A stretch of DNA of 64,000 bases from Nitratidesulfovibrio termitidis HI1 (lineage in GTDB: Bacteria > Desulfobacterota > Desulfovibrionia > Desulfovibrionales > Desulfovibrionaceae), in assembly GCF_000504305.1 (NCBI RefSeq), contig NZ_KI632512.1, forward strand, positions 4,081,639 to 4,145,638, in the 5' to 3' direction. Numbering within the stretch: position 1 is the stretch's first letter; every line of letters starts with the position of its first letter. The position numbers and the translations under genes were made by a program. Below are positions 16,864 through 26,100 of the stretch, piece after piece. The notes under the pieces are model-generated. The model did no database searches, was not told the origin of the DNA, and was given only the letters and a program-made list of their open reading frames with translations.

Positions 16864-17500
16864 GAGGCTCCGTGCGGGGGCTGCGGGCAGATGCCCGCAA
16901 CGGCTCGCGGCCTGTGTGTCGTTCCGGTGTGCCGCCCGGAAGGCGGGCCTGACAGGCTTGGTGCAACCCGGACCGATCCGGTGCAATCGGGCCTGTTCCG
17001 GTACACTCCGGGGTGTCCGGCGTGGCCGGGACAACCGGATGGATGCCCTGCCCGGCGAGGGGCGGCAGGCGCGTCAGGTGTGCAAGGGCATACGGACCCG
17101 AAGCATAGTACAAGAAATGTCCGGGCGCATGCAACAGGGTTGCCGCGCACCACCTTCGTGCCGCCCCGCGCTGTCCGTGACTGCTGGTGCGGCTGTCCCT
17201 TCGTTCCGGCCCGGGGTGCGTTGCTTCCCCTTCGCGGTGAGTTCTGGTAGGTACGTGCCCGGACCGGAAGGCTGCGGAGCCGCGCCGCGCGCGCGTTCCC
17301 CACTGTTGTCCGTATGCGCCGTGTTTGCCCCCGTGCGTCGCCACAGGGGCGTCGCGACCGGTTCCGGCCGTGTCGGCAATGCCCCGGCAACGCTTTTCGG
17401 TGCATTCCGGCCAGTGGCGGAGTGCAGCCGGTGTACTCCGGCCTGCCCAGTCTGGTTGTCGGGCGCGGCCTCCATTTTTTCTTCGTCCCAAGGAAACCGA
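16864..17500. other. 637-bp divergent intergenic region, no gene seen
   Basis: This lies between the HDOD gene (-) and cvpA (+). Long open frames cross it on both strands, but none has a supported start or a recognisable product. It should hold promoters for both sides; I could not pick convincing boxes. Several CCGGTGYACTCCGG-like 14-mers occur (near 16998 and 17428). Confidence 0.5.
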
Positions 17501-17977
17501 ATGAATTTCAACATGCTGGACGCAGCGTTCCTGATCATTGTCGGGCTGTTCGTGCTGCGCGGCCTGTTTCGCGGCTTCGTGGAAGAGGTGGCGGGCCTGG
17601 TGGGCGTCATCGGCGGGTTCATCCTGGCCAACCGCCACCATGGCGATGCCGCGCCCCACGTGGCCAAGGTGGTGGGCGACCCGGGCTGGGTCAACGTCAT
17701 CGCCTACGTGAGCGTGTTTCTGAGCGTGCTGCTGGTGGTGGCCATAGTGGCGCGCATCATCCGCAAACTGCTGGTCATCACCTTCGCGGGCTGGCTCGAC
17801 CACATGGCGGGCGGGGTCATGGGCGCGGCCAAGGGGCTGCTGATCTGTTCCATTCTGCTGGCCGTGTTGCTGCACTTTTTGCCCGAAGCCTCATTCGTGC
17901 GCGATTCTCGCGTGATTCCGTACCTTTCGATGATTACCGGCTACGTGAAAACGTTCCTGCCGCAACAATTGTTTTGA
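17501..17977 (+). CDS. CvpA family membrane protein
   Basis: A 158-residue inner-membrane protein of the CvpA (colicin V production) family. Four hydrophobic segments are visible, and the family start is clear: NMLDAAFLIIVGLFVLRGLF followed by RGFVEEVAGLVGVIGGF. CvpA proteins are linked to envelope stability and, in some bacteria, purF expression, but the biochemical role is not settled. AAGGAA lies five bases before the chosen ATG; a much longer open frame upstream is not coding. mazG follows 90 bp later and may be co-transcribed. Confidence 0.88.
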   Translation: MNFNMLDAAFLIIVGLFVLRGLFRGFVEEVAGLVGVIGGFILANRHHGDAAPHVAKVVGDPGWVNVIAYVSVFLSVLLVVAIVARIIRKLLVITFAGWLDHMAGGVMGAAKGLLICSILLAVLLHFLPEASFVRDSRVIPYLSMITGYVKTFLPQQLF

Positions 17978-18067
17978 CAGGCGGCGAACGCCGACCCGAA
18001 TTTACGCCTCCCCACCCCACCCCACCTCCAACGCCCGGCGTCCCGGGTATCCGACGGATCGCAGACC

Positions 18068-18940
18068 ATGAGCACCGAACCCACGTCCCCGACCTCTCCC
18101 CAGAGCCTTCAGGCCATTACCGACGTCATCGACCGCCTGCTGGCCCCCGAAGGCTGCCCGTGGGATCGTGAACAGACCCCGGAATCGCTGGCCGACTATG
18201 TCATCGAGGAATGCTTCGAACTGGTGGAGGCCATCCGCTCGGGCAAGGTGCACGACGTGCGCGAGGAACTGGGCGACGTGATGTTCCTGCTGGCGTTCAT
18301 CGGGCGTCTGTACGCCGACAAGGGGTCGTTCACCCTGGACGATGCCGTGGAAGGCAACGCCGCCAAAATGATCCGCCGCCATCCGCACGTGTTCGCCGAA
18401 GGCGAATGCGCCAGCCGCGAAGAACTGCTGCGCAACTGGGAGCGCATCAAGCGCGAGGAAAAGGCGGCGGCCATGGCCGAGGATGGCGCCGCCGACGACG
18501 CCCAGGCCGCCTCCGCCGAAGGCTCGCCCGGCGATGCCCCTGGGGGCGTGTTCGCCAGCCTGCCCAAGGGGCTGCCCCCGCTGGTCAAGGCGTACCGCCT
18601 GCATTCCAAGGCCGCCCGCGTGGACTTCACCTGGGAGAGCGACGAGGACGTGGAGCAGCAGGTGGAAGCCGAGTGGCTGGAATGGCTGGATGCCTCGGCC
18701 AGCGGCGACAAGGAACGCCAGGAGCAGGAACTGGGCGACTTTCTGTTCACCATCGTGGAACTTGGCCGCCGCAAGGGCATCAAGGCCAACGCCGCGCTGG
18801 ACTACGCCACGCTGAAGTTCCTGCGCCGCTTCGAGGGCATGGAGGCTCTGGCGCGCGAACGCGGGCTGGACTTTCCCAACCTTCCCTTTGAAGAAAAGGA
18901 CGCGCTGTGGAACGAGGTGAAGGCCGCCGAAAAGGCCTGA
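18068..18940 (+). CDS. mazG: Nucleoside triphosphate pyrophosphohydrolase MazG
   Basis: A 290-residue all-alpha NTP pyrophosphatase that converts (d)NTPs to monophosphates, cleaning the nucleotide pool. The first MazG domain has the metal-binding signature EECFELVEAI then REELGDVMFLLAF. The second has QEQELGDFLFTIVELGRRKG and ends KFLRRFEGME. A Gly/Ala-rich insert of about 35 residues (DDAQAASAEGSPGDAPGG) sits between the domains and makes the protein slightly longer than the roughly 263 residues of E. coli MazG. No good ribosome site precedes the ATG. The stop overlaps the next ATG as TGATG. Confidence 0.93.
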   Translation: MSTEPTSPTSPQSLQAITDVIDRLLAPEGCPWDREQTPESLADYVIEECFELVEAIRSGKVHDVREELGDVMFLLAFIGRLYADKGSFTLDDAVEGNAAKMIRRHPHVFAEGECASREELLRNWERIKREEKAAAMAEDGAADDAQAASAEGSPGDAPGGVFASLPKGLPPLVKAYRLHSKAARVDFTWESDEDVEQQVEAEWLEWLDASASGDKERQEQELGDFLFTIVELGRRKGIKANAALDYATLKFLRRFEGMEALARERGLDFPNLPFEEKDALWNEVKAAEKA

Positions 18941-20505
18941 TGCCCGACCGGTCCGTCCGATCAGACCGGCCCGTCCGATTAAACCGGCCTGATCGACCAG
19001 GCTGGCACGCCGGTGTCGCGGCTCCGCACGGCGGGGAGCGGGGTGCGCGCCTTGCCGCCTGTGCTGCCGCGCCCGTTTCCGATCCTCCGGTCTGTCCGGC
19101 TGGCCCGGCCCGCGTGATGCATGCCGTGGACGTGATCGGGGCGACAGGGCCGGATGCCGTGCCGCCTGCCACGCCGCCTGCCATGCCGGATGTCGCCGGT
19201 TCGGTTGCGATAACGGCCTCGGTCCCTGGCTCCGTCGTTTCCGTCGTAAGCGAGGGAACACCGGACCCGCGTGCCCGGCGCATTGCCGATGCCATCCTCT
19301 GCTGGCTGGTCGGCGGGGTGCATCTGGACGCTCCGGCCCGCACGTTTCTGGAGGCCCAACTGGGCGCGTCGGGACTTGCGGGCCTGCCTGCAACGGATGT
19401 TGCCGCGCGGCTGGCCCCATTGCTGGGGGCCGGACCGGAAGGACAGGCCTCTTCCGTTTCTCGGGATACCCCCGACACCCCCGATACCCCAGGTACCCCA
19501 GCTACCCAAGATACCTTAGATACAGCCGACGCTGCCGCTGAAGGCGCGCTGGAATACCTGCTGTACCCGGACACCGCCTTGCGCCTGTCCGTGGAGAGGG
19601 TGCTGTCGCTGCATGCCAGCGAAGAGGCGCACGACGCATCCGTCCCCGGCCTGCGTTCTGGCAGCCTCATGGACGCGGTGCTGGCCTTGCTGCCACCGGA
19701 CGCCATCGCCGTAGTGCATGTTCCGGACCTCCTCGACACCCCCGGAGACCTGACCACCCCGCCGCATACCGCCCTTGCGGCCCCTGCGCCCCCTGCGCCC
19801 CCTGCGTTTTGTGCGCCCGGTGTCGTCAGCATGCCCGGCTCCGTCCGATTCACCCTGCCCGTGCCTCGCTGGACCATGGCCCTGCTGGTGCGCCGTCTGC
19901 GGCTGGACCGGGTGATTCCCGCTCCCTTGGCCGTCGCCGTGGCAGAGCACCTGCCGGAACAACAGGGACTGGCGGTGCGCCTGGCCCTGCGCGACGCCCG
20001 GTTCGACCTGGCGGCAACCGCGCCCGCCCCGTGTACCGATTCCAGCGACGGTTTTCCCGGACCAGCCCGTGAAACACGTGCCGATCTGGTGCTGCGGTTC
20101 ATCCGGCGCATGCCCCCGTCCGACCCCGGCTACGTCGAGACGCTGGCCCTGTGGCTGGACCTGCTGCACGACCTGCCGCCCGGCAGGAGCGCGTATGCGG
20201 CCCTTTCAGCCCGGCGAGAACGCCTGTCCCGCGCCGCGCGCGAGGCGGACGAGTTCACCGAGCGGCTGGGCCGCCTGAACATGGAAATCCTGATGCTGCA
20301 AGGGGTGCACGCCCCGGCCCTGGATGCGGCGGAGGCGCGCCGCAAGGTTCGCCTGATGGACCGGTTGTGTCTGGCCGTGCTGGGCCGCCCCGCCGCGCTG
20401 GACCCGGCGGAAGAGGGCATGGCCCCCAAAGCTCCAGACGGGCACGACCTGGGGGCGTTCGACCCGGCCACGGGGCTCGACGACCTGATGCGCCTGCTCT
20501 CCTAG
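18940..20505 (+). CDS. Hypothetical protein, Pro/Ala/Thr-rich, start uncertain
   Basis: An open frame of 521 residues; family not recognised. If it starts at 18940, the ATG overlaps the mazG stop (TGATG), suggesting translational coupling. However, residues 3-20 are encoded by a tandem 18-bp array, so the real start may be internal, for example ATG 19117 (MHAVDVIGATG). Residues about 180-205 are a D-T-P repeat (RDTPDTPDTPGTPATQDTLD) encoded by 9-bp units. The C-terminal 200 residues look like folded helical protein (ADLVLRFIRRMPPSDPGYVE, then a coiled-coil-like EFTERLGRLNMEILMLQG). No signal peptide or membrane helix is seen. Confidence 0.6.
   Translation: MPDRSVRSDRPVRLNRPDRPGWHAGVAAPHGGERGARLAACAAAPVSDPPVCPAGPARVMHAVDVIGATGPDAVPPATPPAMPDVAGSVAITASVPGSVVSVVSEGTPDPRARRIADAILCWLVGGVHLDAPARTFLEAQLGASGLAGLPATDVAARLAPLLGAGPEGQASSVSRDTPDTPDTPGTPATQDTLDTADAAAEGALEYLLYPDTALRLSVERVLSLHASEEAHDASVPGLRSGSLMDAVLALLPPDAIAVVHVPDLLDTPGDLTTPPHTALAAPAPPAPPAFCAPGVVSMPGSVRFTLPVPRWTMALLVRRLRLDRVIPAPLAVAVAEHLPEQQGLAVRLALRDARFDLAATAPAPCTDSSDGFPGPARETRADLVLRFIRRMPPSDPGYVETLALWLDLLHDLPPGRSAYAALSARRERLSRAAREADEFTERLGRLNMEILMLQGVHAPALDAAEARRKVRLMDRLCLAVLGRPAALDPAEEGMAPKAPDGHDLGAFDPATGLDDLMRLLS
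18946..18999. repeat. Three tandem 18-bp units right after the mazG stop
   Basis: GACCGGTCCGTCCGATCA, GACCGGCCCGTCCGATTA, AACCGGCCTGATCGACCA. It lies inside the 5' end of the following open frame, where it would encode DRSVRS-like hexapeptides, and it casts doubt on that start. Confidence 0.8.
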
Positions 20506-20568
20506 GTGGTGTCGTCACGAGCGTTCTTTTGCCCTCTGCCTAGCCGACCCGAAGGGCGCGAAGCGTGC

Positions 20569-20596
20569 CCGTTGGGCGAGCTTGCGAGCCTTACGG
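20569..20596 (+). repeat. 28-nt dispersed hairpin, copy 1 (family 2)
   Basis: CCGTTGGGCGAGC then TTGCGAGCCTTACGG. It is identical to 26694-26721 except for one base, and is related to the reverse complement of 40457-40484. It is flanked by short complementary arms (CTCTGC at 20533-20538 and GCAGAG at 20606-20611) and abuts stem-loop copy A of family 1. Confidence 0.75.
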
Positions 20597-20611
20597 GCAT
20601 CGAGCGCAGAG

Positions 20612-20690
20612 CGGTCAGAACAGTTTTTTATTCCGGTCGAGTACGAGAAGAGTACACTCCCTCCATAAAAAACTGTTCTTCCTTGGCAGA
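20612..20690 (+). repeat. Dispersed stem-loop with conserved loop, copy A (family 1)
   Basis: Left arm AGAACAGTTTTTTAT (20617-20631) and right arm ATAAAAAACTGTTCT (20665-20679) are a perfect 15-bp stem. The loop reads TCCGGTCGAGTACGAG then AAGAGTACACTCCCTCC. GGTCA precedes the stem and TCCTTGGCAGAGAAC follows. It lies 110 bp past the stop of the unknown plus-strand gene. The rest of the gap, 20691-20829, holds a GC-rich imperfect hairpin (GGTGCGCCG / CGGCGCACC) and no gene. Confidence 0.88.
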
Positions 20691-20829
20691 GAACAAAATT
20701 CCTGCTCGTGTGACACCACCTGGACATCCGCGTCCGTCGCGGTCTTGCTGTCTCCCCGCAAAAGGTCGGGTGCGCCGCAACGGAACCGTTCCGTCACGGC
20801 GCACCCCGGTGCCCATTGGCGCCCGCGCG

Positions 20830-21036
20830 TCAGACGGTGACGTCCACGTGCTCCCCAAGGCCGCGCACGGCCACGGGAGACTCGGTCTCCGTCTGTCCGG
20901 CGTCCCGGCGTTCCTGCCGGGGAAGGGCGTCTGCCTGAACGGTCGCAAGCTGCTGCCCGCCCTGTTGCATCTGGCGGGTCTGCTCCAGCACGTTCAGGAT
21001 GCCCTCCGCGCCACCGGTCAACTGGTCTATCCGCAT
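20830..21036 (-). CDS. Hypothetical 68-residue protein
   Basis: A small hydrophilic protein starting MRIDQLTGGAEGILNVLEQT. It has an excellent ribosome site (AAGGAGG seven bases before ATG), which decides the start against a longer frame reaching 21138. A Gln-rich helix follows (RQMQQGGQQLATVQADAL), then a charged tail ending VDVTV. The length and a helix with Leu/Gln periodicity recall short motility-associated YjfB-like proteins, but I cannot confirm it. It stands alone on the minus strand. Confidence 0.6.
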   Translation of the reverse strand: MRIDQLTGGAEGILNVLEQTRQMQQGGQQLATVQADALPRQERRDAGQTETESPVAVRGLGEHVDVTV

Positions 21037-21259
21037 GGCGCACCTCCTTTCCGGGGGTATGAGTCGCCCCGTATCCCTCCTATCGGCAGGTGGCGCGCTT
21101 TCCACAGGGGCGCCCACGAAAACGGATGCATTCCGCACCTGTCTTGCGTATCATCCTGACCAGTCCCCCAATCCTGCCTGCCCGTTCTGCCGTACGGGGC
21201 ACGGGCAGAACGTGACAGAACGCGCGGGCCGTGCCCGCAGGGGGACAAGGGAGGCAGCC

Positions 21260-21442
21260 ATGCTCATGCCGCAGAACGAAGCCAAGTTTCGCTACTGTCC
21301 CTTTCTGAAGACCAGCGACGACAAGATGCGTTTTTGCGTCGGGGCCCAGTGCATGATGTGGCGCTTCAAGCACCCCCAGCGCAACGGCGAAGGCGACGAG
21401 GGGTATTGCGGATTGGCGGGCAAGCCCGCAGGCGCCATGTAG
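21260..21442 (+). CDS. Small Cys-rich protein (60 residues)
   Basis: MLMPQNEAKFRYCPFLKT starts at an ATG with GGGAGG five bases upstream. Four cysteines are spaced CPF-x10-C-x4-C (YCPFLKT, RFCVGAQCMMW) with a last one in GYCGLAG. The pattern suggests a single zinc or iron-sulfur site. The middle is basic and aromatic (MMWRFKHPQ), possibly a nucleic-acid contact. I do not recognise the family. A GC-rich tandem array begins 39 bp after the stop. Confidence 0.65.
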   Translation: MLMPQNEAKFRYCPFLKTSDDKMRFCVGAQCMMWRFKHPQRNGEGDEGYCGLAGKPAGAM

Positions 21443-21480
21443 ACGTCGGACCCGGCCCTTCGGTTCCCCGGCCCGACCAC

Positions 21481-21553
21481 GGTCCGGACTCCGGCCCCGG
21501 CTCTGGTCCCGGCTCCGGCTCCGGTCCCGGCTCTGGTCCCGGTCCGAATCCGG
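21481..21553. repeat. GGCTCCGGTCCC-type hexamer/dodecamer array
   Basis: Tandem GGCTCY / GGTCCC hexamers (about 12 units) lie between the small Cys-rich gene and the permease gene. They are not in any supported reading frame. Confidence 0.8.
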
Positions 21554-21674
21554 ACCACGTTCATATCCCTGACCCTGCACCACGGGGCGAGCCGCCTGGG
21601 CGTATCCTTCCACCTCGTCCGGTGCGCGGCGCCCATTGCACCGCATGCATCCTTCCACCAACGGGCATCCATCC

Positions 21675-22868
21675 ATGAATACCACCCCGGCCAAGGGAAA
21701 TCGCGCTGCCGCCTCGCGCAACCTGTTTTCGTACTTTCTCTTCCTGTTGCTGTTGCTAGCCTTGTGGCTGGCCTACCAACTGGTGGAATCCTTCCTGCGC
21801 ACCCTCATCCTGGGGGCGGTGTTCTCCGCCATCTGCTATCCGCTGTACCTGCGCTGCAAGCCGCTGGTGCGCGGCAGTTCCATCATTGCGGCGTTGCTGG
21901 TGCTGACGGGGCTGGTGGTATGCATCGTCATTCCGTTGTGCGTGTTCGTGGCCCTGCTGATTCCCCAGGGCATGCAGACGGTGACGGCCATCAACAAGTG
22001 GCTGAGCGGCGGCGGACCGGCTGCACTGCTGTCGGAATCGAACCTGGAGCCGTGGCTGGAGTGGGTGCGGGTGAATCTGCCGTTCATCGACCTGAGCCAC
22101 ATCGACTTCCAGACCAGCCTGTTGCAGATGTCCCGCACGGCGGGGCAGACGTTGATCCAGTGGGGTTCGTACGTGCTGGGCAATACCATGCTGTTCTTCC
22201 TGCATTTCCTGCTGCTGCTGCTGGTGATGTTCTTCATGCTGAAGGACGGCAGGCGCATGGTGGAAGGGGTGAAGTACCTGTGCCCCCTGCGCGAGGAACA
22301 GGAGGACATGATCATCCAGAGCCTGCGCCGCGTGGCCCGCGCCGTGCTGGTGGGCGGGCTGCTGGTGGCGGTGGTGCAGGGCGTGCTGGGGGGCCTTGGC
22401 ATGGCCATCGTGGGCATGCCCGGCCTGTTCTGGGGCACGGTGATGGGGTTCGCCTCGCTGGTGCCGGTGGTGGGCACGGGGCTGGTATGGGGACCGGCGT
22501 CCGTCTATCTGCTGCTGATGGGGCAGTGGAAGGGCGCGGTGTTTCTGGTGCTGTGGTGCTCGCTGGTGGTGGCCGGGGCAGACTCCTTCCTGCGGCCGTA
22601 CTTCATGCGCGGCAGTTCCGGGGCCTCGGTGTTCTACATTTTCCTGTCCATCCTGGGCGGGCTGAAGACCTTTGGCATGGCGGGCATCATTTACGGCCCG
22701 CTCATTCTCAGTTTCACCATGGTCATGCTGACCCTGTACGGCGAGGAATATCGCGACATCCTGGCCCCCAGGGCGGCGGCCCCGGTGGATTGTCCGGGGC
22801 CGGAACCCGTGGCGGAAGGTGGCGGGGACACCGCAACCATGCCCCCGGAAGGAAAGGGCGGCGAATAG
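21675..22868 (+). CDS. AI-2E family (PerM/TqsA-type) transporter
   Basis: A 397-residue inner-membrane permease with about eight helices. The family hallmarks are an N-terminal pair of helices (FSYFLFLLLLLALWLAYQLV), a soluble mid-domain (FIDLSHIDFQTSLLQMSRTA), the helix bundle ending VMFFMLKDGRRMVEGV, and the C-terminal signature GFASLVPVVGTGLVWGPASV, then GGLKTFGMAGIIYGPLILS. Members export diverse substrates, including autoinducer-2 or sodium/protons in some species, so the substrate here is open. The start MNTTPAKGN (ATG 21675) lacks a strong ribosome site. The C-terminus ends in a short Pro/Gly-rich tail. It is monocistronic. Confidence 0.88.
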   Translation: MNTTPAKGNRAAASRNLFSYFLFLLLLLALWLAYQLVESFLRTLILGAVFSAICYPLYLRCKPLVRGSSIIAALLVLTGLVVCIVIPLCVFVALLIPQGMQTVTAINKWLSGGGPAALLSESNLEPWLEWVRVNLPFIDLSHIDFQTSLLQMSRTAGQTLIQWGSYVLGNTMLFFLHFLLLLLVMFFMLKDGRRMVEGVKYLCPLREEQEDMIIQSLRRVARAVLVGGLLVAVVQGVLGGLGMAIVGMPGLFWGTVMGFASLVPVVGTGLVWGPASVYLLLMGQWKGAVFLVLWCSLVVAGADSFLRPYFMRGSSGASVFYIFLSILGGLKTFGMAGIIYGPLILSFTMVMLTLYGEEYRDILAPRAAAPVDCPGPEPVAEGGGDTATMPPEGKGGE

Positions 22869-23162
22869 CGACGGCCACGCGAGCGCCCCGGTCCGGAAAC
22901 ACGCGGATTTCGTACGCGCGTGGCCTTCTTGCCATTTTTCCGGGTTGCCGGTAGGCGATGGACTGAGTGGGGCGCCGTCCGCCCGCGGCGAGGGGACAAT
23001 GCCGTGGACGGGGCGGAACCCGCCATGCCCGTTGCCATTGCCCGCGGGGCGTTCGCCGCCGCATGACCGTGCGTTGCGCATGGCGCGGAGCACGGCCCGC
23101 CGTTACGCCCGCCCTGTACCGCAAACCGTCGATGAGCCGGGCCTTGGCCCGCAGGGGGAGAC

Positions 23163-26100
23163 GTGTTGCGCGAACCTTCCGGTGTACACACCGTGTCCGG
23201 CGCCGCCGAATCGCATGCCGATCCGGAGAATTCCGCCATGGCCGAGACCAGGGTGAACCCAGACGCGCCCCGGCGTTCTGTTCTGCCGGATGCGTCCCAG
23301 GCGGATCAGGCGCATCAGGCCCCCCTGCCGTCACGGTCGCCGCTGCCGCCCGCCATTGGCGTTGCGGACGACGGCCTGTTCGCCGGGCTGCCGGACCTGG
23401 CCGCCATTCTGGGCACGCCAGCATCGTGCCCAGAGCAGGAAGAGCCGGGAGCATCGCCAGCACTCGGGCCCTCAGCCGCGACTTCCACCACGGCCACCAC
23501 GGCCGCCACCGCCCCCACCACGCAGGATTCCCCGTCCGGCGCAGAACTGGCATCGTGCGCACCTGACCAGCCCTCCTCCGGCAGATTTTGGCCCCATGGT
23601 GATCTTGCCGCGCAGTTCGGCGCGGCAGGCATCGGCGTGTGCGTGTTCGACCCGGCGGGCCAGTTGCTGTACATGAATGGCCGCATGGCCGACCTGCTGG
23701 GCTGCGGGCCGGAAGGCATTCCCTCGCTGTTCTGCGCCCGCATGGTGGGGCTGGAAGGCACTGCCGACGTGCTGGCCCTGTTCCTGCGCGTGGCCTCCGG
23801 CCAGGACGAAGGCGGCAGCGTGCGCAAGCGTTTCTTGCGCGGCGACGGCGGCACCATGCTGGCCTCGGTCACCCTGTATGCGGTGCATGACGCCCTGGGC
23901 CTGCCGCTGCACGTGGTGCACCTGGTGCGCCCGTTGGAACGCCCAACCCGCGCGGATCGTTCCGAAAGGGGCGGCGACCGGCCCGAGGTACTGGCCCGGC
24001 GCCGCTTCGACGACGTGCCCTTTCCCGTGGGCTGGTCCGCCACCGACGGCGCGCAGACGCCTGGCACCGCACGGCCCGACCGCTACCGCGCCGCCTTGCA
24101 TCTCATCGCCCACGCCACCCTGCACGAGGCCGATCCCGACAGCCTGGGCGCGGCCTTCACGCGCATCTTCCGTTCGCTGCTGCCGGGCGAGCCGCCGGAA
24201 CTGGTGGTCTACCCTGGCGACGGCAGCCGCACCGTGTATTCGTCCGCCGAGGCGGCAGGGTGCAGGGATGCCGCACCCCCCTGCGACCTTGCGGCGCGGG
24301 TGTACCTGCGCGGCGAGACCGTGCGTGTGGACGCCGACGAACTGCGCGAACTGGCCGAACTTGGCGAATGCCTGCTGCCCGATCCCGTGCCCGCCCACTG
24401 GCTGGGCGTGCCGTTGCGCACCCGCACCGGCGAGGTGCTGGGGGCCATCGTGGGCCAGGTGGCGGGCGAGGAAGATGCCGAGCGGGTCGGACCCGGTGCG
24501 CAGCTTGATCAGGCAGAACGGTCCGGTCAGGCAGAGCGGGCCGGACGCAGCGAACCGGTGGGCACGCAGCCCTTGCCGCGTCCCGTGCCCGCGCGGGCCA
24601 GGCCGGGTTTTTCGGCGGAGGACCGCCGCCTGCTGGAACTGGTGTCCGGCCACGTGGCCGATGCGCTGGCCGCGCGGCGCGACCTGGGCCGCCGCGCGCT
24701 GGACGAAGTGCGTTACCGTGCCTCGTTCAGGGACGCCGTGGCGGGCATGGCCCTGCTGGATGCCGGGGGCAGGCTGCTGGCGGTCAACCGGGCCTTCGAG
24801 GCCGCCTTTGGCTATCCCGACGGCGTGCTGGCAGGCACGGAACTGCGCGACCTGCTGCCCCCGGACGTGGCCGGACAGGCCCTGCGCGAGTTCGGCGGGC
24901 TGTGGCTTTCGGTGTCGGCCATCCGCGCGGCGGCGGGCATGGGCGAGGCCGCCGGAACCATGGTGGAGACCTCGTGGCCGTTCCTGCGGGCCGACGGTGA
25001 AAAGCGCTGGATGCAGCAGAGCCTGCGCATCCTGCCCGGCGAGGCGGGCCACCCCCCGTGCGCGTTGTTGCAGGTCACCCCGCTGGAGGGCGGCAATGGC
25101 CGCGCCGGGCGCGACCCGGCCACCCGCGACGAGGAGCGCATGACCCAGACCGCCTTCCACGACGTGCTCACCGGCCTGCCCAACCGGGTGCTGCTGCTGG
25201 ACCGCGTGGAAAGCGCCCTCAAGCGTGCCCGGCGGCATGATCATTACCGCTTTGCCGTGCTGTTCCTGGACATCGACCGCTTCAAGGTGGTCAACGAAAG
25301 CCTGGGCCATCGCGCGGGCGACGAACTGCTGCGCCTGTTCTCGGACCGGGTGCTGCCCTGCCTGCGCGAGGTGGACACCCTGGCCCGCTGCGGCGGCGAC
25401 GAATTCGCCGTGCTGCTGGACGACGTGGAGGACACCGCCGAGGTGGGCACCATCGTCGAGCGCATCCAGGACGCCCTGCGCACGCCGTTTCCGGTGCACG
25501 ACACCGAGGTGTACATGGCCGCCAGCATCGGCGTGGTGGTGCGCGCCCGGCAGTACGCATCCGCAGAGGACATCCTGCGCGACGCGGACCTTGCCATGTT
25601 CCGCGCCAAGGAATCGGGCAAGGGCCGTTATGAACTGTTCGACGAAGAGGTGGTCCCCGCCGCCCCGGACAAGCTGCGCCGCGAAAACGAACTGCGCCGG
25701 GCCATGGAACGCGGCGAGATAGAACTGTATTTCCAGCCTGTTGTTTCGCTGCGCACCGCGCGCATCACCGGGCTGGAGGCGCTGGTACGCTGGAACCACC
25801 CGGATATTGGCCTGCTGACGCCGTCGGAGTTCATCCCCCTGGCCGAGGAATCGGGGCTGATCTACCACCTGGACCGGCACGTGCTGGAACTGGGGTGCGC
25901 CTCCGTGCGCGCCCTGCGCGAGCGGGCCGGACCCGCGGCGGAATTCGCCCTGAACCTGAACATTTCCGCCCGCAGCTTCCGCCGCTGGAACATGGTGGAA
26001 AGCTATTCCGCCGTGATCCTGGAATCTGGCTGCAACCCGCTGGACATACGGCTGGAAATCACCGAAAGCCTGCTGCTGACCGGCGTGGACGCCGTCACCG

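Noticed and set aside
16995..17440. GTACACTCC and GTGTACTCC strings as further copies of the stem-loop family
   Set aside because: No complementary arms flank them and the rest of the loop consensus is absent.
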